A DNA stretch of 9,578 bases, taken from contig CAKZPJ010000624.1 of assembly GCA_937138955.1 (NCBI GenBank), forward strand, positions 1 to 9,578, written 5' to 3'. Source of the stretch: an uncultured Flammeovirgaceae bacterium (GTDB lineage: Bacteria > Bacteroidota > Bacteroidia > Cytophagales > Cyclobacteriaceae). The position numbers were made by a program, and so were the translations under genes. A model generated the notes under the pieces. That model did no database searches. It was not told the DNA's origin and saw only the letters and a list, made by a program, of their open reading frames with translations. Shown here piece after piece: positions 1 through 7,123 of the stretch; positions within the stretch are counted from its first letter, which is position 1; every line of letters starts with the position of its first letter.

Positions 1-2143
1 CCCCGGTCATACGCACCGGTTCGCCGTTAGAAAAAGTGACCTTAGCGTATGATTTGATGTGTCTTATTTCGTGAGTATCTTGACGAATAACTCTGTATTC
101 TAAGTCATACCTCTGGCTATTTTGTAAAGCAGCATCGATCTCCTCTCTAACACGCCCTCTATCATTCGGATGAATAACATCCCTCCATACTTCTTGATAG
201 TTCACGTTGTCCTTCATATCTACTCCGAACATCTGGCAGGTACGTTCATCCCACACTACACGATCCTGTGGGATCACCCAGTCCCAAACACCAATATTGG
301 CTGATTCGGTAGCAATCGCTAGTCGCTCCGAGTATTCTTTAATAGCCTGCTCGCTCTTTTGCTGCTTGGTAACATCCCGAAAATTAGATACTAACCCCTG
401 GATATTTTCATCCATCAGTAGGTTAGTCATAACCGATTCTACCCAAATAACCTCTCCATCTTTACGAACTATCCGAGATAAACTATTAGATCGCTCCTGA
501 GGATTAGTAATAGCGCTATGCATTATTTCCCCGACCAATGGAAGATCCTCCGGAAATATGTAGTTACGAGCGAAGGTGCCTATTAACTCTTCAGCAGTGT
601 ATCCAGTTACACCTACTACCGAGGGGCTTGCGTAAGTAATCATTCCCTGAGTATCATACATCATAATAGCATCGAAGCTCTTTTCCGTAAGGCTCCGAAA
701 CTTCTTTTCACTTTTCAACAGTAGCTCGTTCAGTTCTTGAGTACGCGCCAAAGTCAGCTCTAACTTTTTCTGACTCTCTTGAAATCTTTCGTTTAGTTTT
801 TGACTTTTAGAAAGCAATTTAGCGTTGGCGTGCTCAGTAAGTTTTTGCTGATGAATACTACAAATAGAAGTAACGATCTCTTTTTTATCGTCTTCTTGCA
901 CTAACTGAGCCGTTACTTCCACCCAATGATACTGACCATTTTTTCTGCGTTTACGGTACTGATGGCGAATACAATCCCCAGATAGTACTCGTTTTAAATG
1001 CTCAGTAGCTTTAGATTGATCTTCCGGATGAATCCACTCAAAGGGTGAAGAGCCAAGTAATTCCGATGGTTTAAATCCTGTTAGATTTTCACATGAAGGT
1101 GAGACATAGTTGTAAGTTCCGTCTAGATCATGCTTACATACCATATCTGCTACATTGTCAGCTAACAGTTTATGCTGACTACGACTATCTAATAGTGCTT
1201 GATTAAGCTGAATATGGTGTAGGGCATTACCAAAAATGACCCCTAACATTTTAAGTGGTTCTAGCAGCCTCTCTGTTTTAGGCTTAACCTGCACCGAACT
1301 AACGAATAGCACATAGCCGGTAAGCTCTTGTTGATATATCATAGGGATGGCTAAAACAGACTCTAAGTTAAGCATATTGAGTAACCATTTCTCACGATTT
1401 GCTTCTCTAGGCAGGGTCTTTATACCAGAAATTTCAAAAGATTCTTTGTGCGAAGCTCGCTCGGTCCACCAAGGAAAGTTTTCTATCGATAGCTGACTAA
1501 CGTGATTTCCTAACGTAAATACCTCAGAAGAAGAATACTCATAAGCAAGTTGGCCTTGCAGTTGTTCTTTGTTTTTGTCTCTTATATACACCAACCCTCG
1601 TTGAAACCCTAAAAAGTGGGTGACAACGCTTAATGCTTCACGCATTGTAGGAGATAAAGCATCAGAAGTAACGTCCATGAGTTGCATGGAAATAGTAAGT
1701 AGTTTCTGATTTAGCTGGTTAACTTCTTCAAGTCGTCGTGTTACCTCTTTTTTATCATCAATGTCATGACCTATTCCTTGCACCCCAATAAGGTTTCTTT
1801 GTTCATCAACTAATCCCATAAATTCCCATTGGGTAGTAAAATAGGTGCTACTACTTTGAAACTTACGAAGCTCAATTGGTAATGGCTCACCCGGATTCTG
1901 AATACACCGAAGGATAATATGTTCACAGTTATCTATATCATCAGGATGTATAGTCTTCAAAAGAGGCCGACCAACGTATTCTTCCTTATCTCCAAACTTG
2001 TGTTCATATGCAGTGTTTACAAACACAATATTCCCCTGCAAATCAATCTGAAACAGATAGTTTACCTGAGAACTAAGCATATAATGCGATGAGCCCCCGT
2101 AGGCCTGAGTAGCAGCCTTACGAAGATTAGATACTCTCGACAT
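1..2143 (-). CDS. Multi-PAS/GAF sensor protein, probably a histidine kinase (N-terminal part, cut by left edge)
   Basis: One frame stays open from the ATG at 2143-2141 to the window edge, giving 714 residues with no stop. PAS1 is at about residues 25-125, ending in the PAC-like stretch GVQGIGHDI. A helical linker follows, then a GAF domain at about 164-310 containing LAIPMIYQQELTGYVLFVSS. PAS2 covers about 322-430 (motifs NYVSPSCENLTGF and FEWIHPED), a charged coiled coil about 434-476, PAS3 about 480-595 (ITYASPSVVGVTGYTAEEL), and PAS4, of the PAS_3 type, about 602 to the edge (NIGVWDW, VIHPNDRGRV). No signal peptide or membrane segment is visible, so it should be a cytoplasmic sensor of small ligands, redox state or light. 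The catalytic part lies outside the window. A HisKA/HATPase module is the usual partner in Bacteroidota, but a different output domain cannot be excluded. The start is the first ATG, and no Shine-Dalgarno sequence precedes it. Confidence 0.9.
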   Translation of the reverse strand, partial: MSRVSNLRKAATQAYGGSSHYMLSSQVNYLFQIDLQGNIVFVNTAYEHKFGDKEEYVGRPLLKTIHPDDIDNCEHIILRCIQNPGEPLPIELRKFQSSSTYFTTQWEFMGLVDEQRNLIGVQGIGHDIDDKKEVTRRLEEVNQLNQKLLTISMQLMDVTSDALSPTMREALSVVTHFLGFQRGLVYIRDKNKEQLQGQLAYEYSSSEVFTLGNHVSQLSIENFPWWTERASHKESFEISGIKTLPREANREKWLLNMLNLESVLAIPMIYQQELTGYVLFVSSVQVKPKTERLLEPLKMLGVIFGNALHHIQLNQALLDSRSQHKLLADNVADMVCKHDLDGTYNYVSPSCENLTGFKPSELLGSSPFEWIHPEDQSKATEHLKRVLSGDCIRHQYRKRRKNGQYHWVEVTAQLVQEDDKKEIVTSICSIHQQKLTEHANAKLLSKSQKLNERFQESQKKLELTLARTQELNELLLKSEKKFRSLTEKSFDAIMMYDTQGMITYASPSVVGVTGYTAEELIGTFARNYIFPEDLPLVGEIMHSAITNPQERSNSLSRIVRKDGEVIWVESVMTNLLMDENIQGLVSNFRDVTKQQKSEQAIKEYSERLAIATESANIGVWDWVIPQDRVVWDERTCQMFGVDMKDNVNYQEVWRDVIHPNDRGRVREEIDAALQNSQRYDLEYRVIRQDTHEIRHIKSYAKVTFSNGEPVRMTG

Positions 2144-2201
2144 AAGCGACGAACATTAGAAAGTCAAAATCCCCAATCAGCTGACCTACCGTAAATAGAA
2201 A

Positions 2202-2237
2202 ATTACTACTTTCACAGAGTGATTTGTGAGTAGTAAT
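2202..2237 (-). repeat. Long imperfect hairpin in the leader of the sensor gene
   Basis: ATTACTACT (2202-2210) is exactly complementary to AGTAGTAAT (2229-2237). Inside it, CACA (2213-2216) pairs with TGTG (2225-2228), leaving a two-base bulge and an 8-base loop. It lies about 60-95 bases upstream of the sensor ATG and downstream of the candidate promoter at 2289-2296, so it would fall in the transcribed leader. On the minus strand the stem is followed by ATTTTCTATTT, a weak T-rich tract. It could be an attenuator, an operator or an RNA-stabilising leader hairpin. Confidence 0.5.
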
Positions 2238-2288
2238 AGTCTGCTAAAATCAGATGTTATAATATTAGCTATTCACTGCTGATTTCCC

Positions 2289-2296
2289 CAAAAATA
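2289..2296 (-). promoter_or_regulatory. Candidate -7 promoter element for the PAS/GAF sensor gene
   Basis: Read on the minus strand, 2296 to 2289 is TATTTTTG, an exact match to the Bacteroidota -7 consensus TAnnTTTG. Transcription would begin a few bases downstream, giving a leader of about 140 bases that contains the hairpin at 2202-2237. No good TTTG -33 element was found at the usual distance, and the surroundings are T-rich, so a chance match is quite possible. Confidence 0.3.
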
Positions 2297-2433
2297 TAGC
2301 CATTAGGTGAAATAAAATAATGATTGAAAAGAAAAAACCAATAATTTTTGCAAAAAATATGCATAAATATTTAAGCTTTTCATCCAGGACGATTCTATTG
2401 TCAAGTATATTGCTGCCAATACAGGACGTACCG

Positions 2434-2457
2434 AAAAAATGTCGTTTTACTAAAACG
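2434..2457 (-). terminator. Possible weak intrinsic terminator of the rhamnose operon
   Basis: CGTTTT (2443-2448) pairs with AAAACG (2452-2457) around a 3-base loop. On the minus strand the stem is followed, after three bases, by TTTTTT (2439-2434). It lies about 110 bases beyond the kinase stop codon. The stem is short and poor in GC, so it would be weak. Confidence 0.35.
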
Positions 2458-2567
2458 CTCGCTATTATATATTCCTACAAAACTTCTTAGCATTATTTAG
2501 TACTCCGTAAACTAGGCTGGGTAATATTCTGTATGATTGCATTATAGCGGACAGTCTTCGAATCCAT

Positions 2568-3995
2568 CTACATTTTTACGAATGAGTAGGTTGTAAGGGC
2601 AGCGATATTCATTGGTTGAACTTCTTGAAATTGAAACAGGTGATCAATGGATTCTCCTCGATTCCAGTGGCGATGCATTACTAAAGCAGCTCCTAAAGCC
2701 GAGGCATTGTCTAACTCAGTTGTATAAAACTGAATATCTGGAAAATGAGCGGCTAAAAGCTGCATAAATAGCTGATTAGCGCAAAAGCCACCCGAAATAA
2801 AGACTTTCTTCGGGGGTGTTTGGCTAGTAACTAACTTCATGGAAATAGCTTGCATCTCTACCAAATCTAATATCAGTTGATGGTAGGCTTCTTCATAACT
2901 AGAAAATTGACTCAAATCAGTAGGTGAGCCTGTGAAGTTAGGTAGTGGCCCGGTTTGTTGCATAGTCTGCGGATAAAAATGACGCTCTGAATGTTCCCCT
3001 GATAGTAAATTTTCGAGCAGCTCTTTATCGGGAATAATTGAGCGATGATAGTCTGATGATTTGTTAAAGTGCTCAGTCAACCGAGCTTCCTGATAATCAT
3101 GCTCGCGTCCCATGAGAATGCGTGATGCTTTTACTGAGACACCTCGGTAATTAATATATTGCAAACAGTCTTTTCGTAGTTCCTCATAGGTTAGTGGCTC
3201 TTCATTGAAAGGGTTTAGCGTAATATTCCAGGTACCAGAAGATAACAACATGAAAGACTCCTCGAATGCCAATAAATAAGGAACCAGCGAAGCCGAACTA
3301 TCGTGAATACCCACTCCGCACAATGTATTACTATTGTTATTAGAAATCATTTCGTAGGAGTGAGTAGATACGACCGGAGGTAGCGTGGCATCGATCTTTT
3401 CGGCGTACACCCAGTCGTGACTTCGGTCACGTGAAAAATCCCAGAGTGCCGTATGACATCCTAAACTAGTAATCTCATTAAAACATTTTCCGTGTATTAA
3501 GTAAGCAAAGTATTGGGGAAGATGTAGCGAACGCCAAATAGTACGGTACATTTCGGGCTTGTGGTGTTTGAGCCAATACAGCTGCAACCCCGAATTAAGC
3601 ATGCCCAAGCGGGGAGACGCTGTCTGACGGGTAAATGTCTCTTCGCCCCCGTATTGCTCATATAGTTGTTCAGCTAAACCTTCAGGATACGGTTTTAGAT
3701 AGTTATACAGAGGCGTAGCCGGACGGCCCCGTTCATTAAGATGAACAAAAGAGGCACCGTAAGCAGATATATTAAGTGCCTTTATAGCAAATTTCTTATT
3801 CTTCTTAATTGCCTTGAAGCTCTTCTTTACCCACTGGCTAGTTTTTTCTACATCTTCGCAGGGGTAGCCATCGTCATCAACCGTTTCGGGCAGGCTTATC
3901 TGATCTCGGTGTACTATCTGATACTTTCGGTCATAAAGCAGTAGCTTTTTATTAGTTTTTCCGATATCATATATTGCAATAACTGGTTCGTTCAT
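2568..3995 (-). CDS. FGGY-family sugar kinase, probable L-rhamnulokinase
   Basis: This 475-residue protein is full length for the FGGY family. It would phosphorylate a ketose with ATP in the cytoplasm, most likely L-rhamnulose to L-rhamnulose 1-phosphate, because it follows an L-rhamnose isomerase. Visible landmarks are the N-terminal phosphate-binding loop DIGKTNKK (residues 10-17), the segment GIHDSSASLVPY with the expected catalytic-base aspartate D232, the second phosphate motif LSSGTWN (251-257), and the adenosine-site motif VFISGGFCANQ (398-408), followed by a helix rich in small residues (ASALGAAL, 431-438). It starts 30 bases after the isomerase stop, which supports co-transcription as the second gene. 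An A-rich leader, AACGATAAAAG, precedes the ATG in place of a Shine-Dalgarno sequence. The family is clear; the sugar specificity rests on context, and L-fuculose or another ketose remains possible. Confidence 0.9.
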   Translation of the reverse strand: MNEPVIAIYDIGKTNKKLLLYDRKYQIVHRDQISLPETVDDDGYPCEDVEKTSQWVKKSFKAIKKNKKFAIKALNISAYGASFVHLNERGRPATPLYNYLKPYPEGLAEQLYEQYGGEETFTRQTASPRLGMLNSGLQLYWLKHHKPEMYRTIWRSLHLPQYFAYLIHGKCFNEITSLGCHTALWDFSRDRSHDWVYAEKIDATLPPVVSTHSYEMISNNNSNTLCGVGIHDSSASLVPYLLAFEESFMLLSSGTWNITLNPFNEEPLTYEELRKDCLQYINYRGVSVKASRILMGREHDYQEARLTEHFNKSSDYHRSIIPDKELLENLLSGEHSERHFYPQTMQQTGPLPNFTGSPTDLSQFSSYEEAYHQLILDLVEMQAISMKLVTSQTPPKKVFISGGFCANQLFMQLLAAHFPDIQFYTTELDNASALGAALVMHRHWNRGESIDHLFQFQEVQPMNIAALTTYSFVKM

Positions 3996-4025
3996 CTTTT
4001 ATCGTTAGGTTGTTGTATTTCAAGG

Positions 4026-5294
4026 CTATAGGCCAGTTGCCAGAGTTTTAGCACCTCGTTCATTAATTAGTGTTTGACGGATTTGTAGCTTGCGGTACAG
4101 AGAAAGGGGGGCTAGTGCTGCGCCCGCCCGATGGCGTACTTCAGCCAATAATGGGCGCACATCTGTGCGGAAAGCATCCTGAATAATTTCCTGGCACATC
4201 ACTACGTCATTATCCTCCTGAGCTTGGTAAAGAGCCTCCCGGTCTACCAGCAAAGCCTGGGCGTGAGCAATCAATATTGCATCAACCGATTGCAGCAAAT
4301 CCTCCAGAGGGTCTTTCACATTGTGACTGGCGTCAATCATCCAGGCAAATGACTGGGTTTCTATTCCTTCTAGCAGTTCCAAAAAGATTAAGAATAGCTG
4401 GTAAGGTTTAATACTGCCTACGGTAAGGTCATCATCGCCGTATTTAGAATCGTTAAAGTGAAATCCGCCTAGTTTACCTTCCATCATTAAGCGGCTAACA
4501 ATCTGCTCGATGTTAGTATTGGGTAAATGATGTCCCAAATCTACCAAGCTGAATGCTTTTGCTCCTAGCTTACTAGCCAACAGCAAAGAACTACCCCAAT
4601 CTTGAATAACCGTACTGTAGAAGTTAGGCTCGTAAGGTTTATACTCCACCAACATTCGCCAGTCATCGGGCAGATGACCGTAAATCTCTTGTAAGCTTGC
4701 TAAAGTATGCTCAAATGCCCGCCGAAAGTTCTGTTGCCCAGGAAAGTTAGCCCCGTCGGACAGCCACACTGTAATTGCTTCTGAGCCTAAGGCTTTTCCG
4801 TAGTCTATCACCTGCTGGTTGTGCTCAACAGCCTGCTGACGCACCGCTGCATCGGTATGAGAGAGAGAGCCAAATTTATACGAATGCTCTTGGTCGGCTT
4901 GGTCTTGAAAGGTATTGGAGTTTACGGCGTCAAAAACAATTCCCCACTCTTTCGCTACTTGGCGAATTTGGTTCGCATTATCGGGAATATCCCAGGGAAT
5001 ATGGAGTGATATTGATCCGCAATGACCGTTGAGCGCGTGTAATACTCCCACATCTGCTATTTTTTCCTCCAAATTACGAGGCTCCCCTCCTCCGGGAAAA
5101 CGCCCAAAGCGAGTGCCTCCGGTACCTAAAGCCCAGCTAGGAATAGCAATCTGCATTGCCGAGAGCTGGTGAATGCATTTTTCCCAAAAAGGATCGGAAT
5201 AAGATTTTAGCGAACGAAAACTGTTCCAGCGTGCTTGATGAGCCGAAAGTGCTGATTCATTCTCTTCGGCAATACGTTGAAGATTAAGGTTCAT
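4026..5294 (-). CDS. rhaI: L-rhamnose isomerase, RhaI (Pseudomonas stutzeri) type
   Basis: This 422-residue TIM-barrel isomerase interconverts L-rhamnose and L-rhamnulose in the cytoplasm using divalent metal. From memory it aligns along nearly its whole length with the P. stutzeri enzyme (about 430 residues). Shared blocks include GTGGTRF (58-63), FPG.GEPR (66-73), SLHIPWD (96-102), HSYKFGSLSHT (137-147), NFPGQ.NF (183-190), FYSTV.QDWG (225-234), VDLGHHLPNTNIE (251-263) and GGFHFNDSKYGDDDL (276-290). The metal ligands known for that enzyme map to E217, D252, H279 and D321 for the structural metal, and H255, D287 and D289 for the catalytic metal; all are present. It is the first gene of a two-gene operon with the FGGY kinase. 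It is unrelated in sequence to the E. coli RhaA proteins of similar name. Enzymes of this type have broad aldose specificity, so the true substrate may differ. No clear promoter was found in the 268 bases upstream. Confidence 0.93.
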   Translation of the reverse strand: MNLNLQRIAEENESALSAHQARWNSFRSLKSYSDPFWEKCIHQLSAMQIAIPSWALGTGGTRFGRFPGGGEPRNLEEKIADVGVLHALNGHCGSISLHIPWDIPDNANQIRQVAKEWGIVFDAVNSNTFQDQADQEHSYKFGSLSHTDAAVRQQAVEHNQQVIDYGKALGSEAITVWLSDGANFPGQQNFRRAFEHTLASLQEIYGHLPDDWRMLVEYKPYEPNFYSTVIQDWGSSLLLASKLGAKAFSLVDLGHHLPNTNIEQIVSRLMMEGKLGGFHFNDSKYGDDDLTVGSIKPYQLFLIFLELLEGIETQSFAWMIDASHNVKDPLEDLLQSVDAILIAHAQALLVDREALYQAQEDNDVVMCQEIIQDAFRTDVRPLLAEVRHRAGAALAPLSLYRKLQIRQTLINERGAKTLATGL

Positions 5295-5511
5295 ACCATA
5301 GTGAAATTTGCTAGATATAAGCCTATTTTTTAGGTAATGCCATCCTGCACTATCCGGTGATCTTGCTAATTTTTCAAAATGAACGGAAATACTCGAGACA
5401 CTGGCTAATAACTATGCATAAAAGTACTTTCTTTTTGAAATTATAAAAATATTCACGCGTTTTACTTCTCTAAATAAGTATCTCTCCAGTTAGGATAGGA
5501 GACATAAAATG

Positions 5512-5542
5512 AAAAAAGCCCATCTTTAGCAGATGAGCTTTT
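5512..5542 (-). terminator. Intrinsic terminator of the beta-lactamase-family gene
   Basis: AAAAGCCCATCT (5514-5525) pairs with AGATGAGCTTTT (5531-5542) with one mismatch across a 5-base loop. Read on the minus strand, the stem runs directly into TTTTTT (5517-5512). It sits 21 bases beyond the stop codon of the hydrolase gene at 5563 and upstream of the rhamnose operon, so the two units should be transcribed separately. Confidence 0.8.
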
Positions 5543-5562
5543 GCAATAAAAGAACGTTTTTC

Positions 5563-6897
5563 TTACTGATAATAGCTTAAACTAAATAAATCGTGCTCAG
5601 GCCAGTTATCAAGTTGGCTTAACTCTTTCTGCATAATATAGCTAATACGCCCCGTGAAATAACGACTACGATGGTTGCTGGTGTTCGCTAAAATCACCCA
5701 AGAAGTGCCATCTTGATGCCGTTTGACTAGAGCAGATGTTCCCGCTAATGTGCCCGTGCGCCACCAGGTACCACCCACTTTGGCACTTCGCCAACCGTAA
5801 GGTCGCCCTCCTTTGGTTTCTATCATATCTAGCAACGACTCGTTACTCAAAATATCAGGGCTATTTTTAAATCCGTCTACTGCTACTAAAAACTTCATCA
5901 GGTCGGCTGATGTAGCTACCCAGCCACCCGCTGCGCTTAGTGCTTCAATATTAAAGCTGTACGCATTAGATACTAACTCTCCTGAGCCATACATATCTGG
6001 CCGCATATTGTTAGATGATAAATCGTAGTAGCTTACTTCGTTCTCAAAACGGTCTTCCGGTCGGTTTTTAGCCAAATGCATATTAGTAATTCCCAGCGGA
6101 GACAAAATTTCAGTCTTCACAAAATCTTCGTAGCTCATGCCTGACTTAGCCTCAATCACTCGACCTAGCAAACAATAACCAAAATTGGAATAGTCGTAGC
6201 GAGTGCCCGGACGATACGGTAGGTTCTTAGATAGAATAAACTTAATAATATTATCTAAGTCGGGGGTGCCTTCGGTTTCCATAGCATCGGCAATACGCAG
6301 TGGAATAAATAGTGGATCACCAAACGAACGTTTGCTCCAACCACCGGTATGATTTAGCAGATGTTCTACAGTGACTTTGTAGTGCTTTTTATCTTTGATT
6401 CCTTGGTAGGGTTCGGTATTTAGAATACCGGTTTCACCAAATACTGGCTCATCCATCTGCAAGTATCCTTCTTCCCGTAATTTCATGATAGCTACCGCCG
6501 TAATCAGCTTAGATACACTACCGATTCGGAATAGATGATGCGGCTGAACGGCCTGTTCTGTTTCCTGATCGGTAAGGCCAAACCCTTTAGCGTATACCAG
6601 TTTGCCATCTTTAACAATACCTAACGAAGCGCCTACAATACCTTGTCGCTGAATGAACTGATTCATAGCCTGATCAATAGGCGTAAAATCAGCTAAAGCT
6701 GAATGCTCGTTGGTAAGCAGTTCAACTGAGCGAACATAATCTTTGTAACTATTACCCCAAGCAGCCTGCCCTGATTCAGAAATTGAAAACGGAACGCCCA
6801 AATATAGTAGCATGAACGCCCCAACTGAAACAAAAGAATGGATGCGAAGAGGAAAAGAAAGCCGTGAGGGTACGAATTTTCTTATTATCCTTTGCAT
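5563..6897 (-). CDS. Exported serine hydrolase of the beta-lactamase/class C (PF00144) family
   Basis: This is a 444-residue protein. A long basic N-terminus (residues 1-20) precedes a hydrophobic segment at about 22-39 and a possible signal peptidase site after GQA (43-45), so it should be exported to the periplasm or stay membrane-anchored. The active-site motif SVSK (127-130) gives nucleophile S127 and K130. The second motif YSN is at 236-238. The third motif, usually KTG or HxG, appears here as RTGTLAGT (380-387). Other family landmarks are HLLNHTGG (179-186) and YRPGTRYDYSNFGYCLLG. Such proteins include D-amino-acid peptidases, esterases and amidases acting on peptidoglycan or small esters; few confer resistance. 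The substrate cannot be read from the sequence. It is a single-gene unit with its own terminator, divergent from the aldo/keto reductase across a 226-base gap. Confidence 0.9.
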   Translation of the reverse strand: MQRIIRKFVPSRLSFPLRIHSFVSVGAFMLLYLGVPFSISESGQAAWGNSYKDYVRSVELLTNEHSALADFTPIDQAMNQFIQRQGIVGASLGIVKDGKLVYAKGFGLTDQETEQAVQPHHLFRIGSVSKLITAVAIMKLREEGYLQMDEPVFGETGILNTEPYQGIKDKKHYKVTVEHLLNHTGGWSKRSFGDPLFIPLRIADAMETEGTPDLDNIIKFILSKNLPYRPGTRYDYSNFGYCLLGRVIEAKSGMSYEDFVKTEILSPLGITNMHLAKNRPEDRFENEVSYYDLSSNNMRPDMYGSGELVSNAYSFNIEALSAAGGWVATSADLMKFLVAVDGFKNSPDILSNESLLDMIETKGGRPYGWRSAKVGGTWWRTGTLAGTSALVKRHQDGTSWVILANTSNHRSRYFTGRISYIMQKELSQLDNWPEHDLFSLSYYQ

Positions 6898-7092
6898 GGT
6901 TTTAATCTACAGTGAAGTTGGTTGTTTGGTAGTTTTCTGTGTTCGATTTACTACCAGATTTAACGCTGTTTAGTTCATTAGTGTATCGGAATACCTAGTC
7001 GTAACTACTAAGTAGTGTAAATAATCTTACGCAAGCAATGCCTTTATGCCAATATGTCAATAACTTATTTATATAATTCTATTATTATTTTC

Positions 7093-7100
7093 TAGTTTTG
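7093..7100 (+). promoter_or_regulatory. Candidate -7 promoter element for the aldo/keto reductase
   Basis: TAGTTTTG matches the Bacteroidota -7 consensus TAnnTTTG exactly and ends 23 bases before the ATG at 7124, which implies a short leader of roughly 17 bases. The upstream sequence is very AT-rich and lacks a clean TTTG -33 element, so this is suggestive only. Confidence 0.45.
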
Positions 7101-7123
7101 AACCATATAACAATTAATCAACT

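Larger units (their letters stand above)
2144..2567. other. AT-rich intergenic gap of 424 bases
   Basis: This gap separates the stop of the sugar kinase from the start of the PAS/GAF sensor; both genes are on the minus strand. It holds a long imperfect hairpin (2202-2237), a possible Bacteroidota-type promoter for the sensor (2289-2296), a possible weak terminator for the kinase operon (2434-2457) and a 12-base palindrome TTTTTGCAAAAA (2345-2356). A 56-codon plus-strand frame runs from ATG 2320 to TAG 2490. It starts with lysines and contains a hydrophobic stretch, but it is not recognisable as a gene. No tRNA or known riboswitch was recognised. Confidence 0.7.

Noticed and set aside
207..500. 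Plus-strand open frame of 97 codons
   Set aside because: It lies antisense to the continuous, domain-rich minus-strand sensor frame and shows no recognisable protein features.
4775..5032. Plus-strand open frames over the isomerase gene (also 4821-5009)
   Set aside because: They are shadows of the well-supported rhaI frame, which aligns with a known enzyme over its full length.
5421..5430. Palindrome AAAGTACTTT upstream of rhaI as an operator
   Set aside because: It is a short AT-rich palindrome with no second copy found in the window, so chance is a sufficient explanation.
5563..6897. Antibiotic-resistance beta-lactamase
   Set aside because: SxxK and YxN alone do not show this; the family is dominated by esterases and peptidases, the KTG box is altered, and no resistance or mobile context is present.
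7004..7016. Inverted repeat ACTAC-TAA-GTAGT between the divergent hydrolase and reductase genes as an operator
   Set aside because: Only five base pairs match, and pairing fails directly outside the core.
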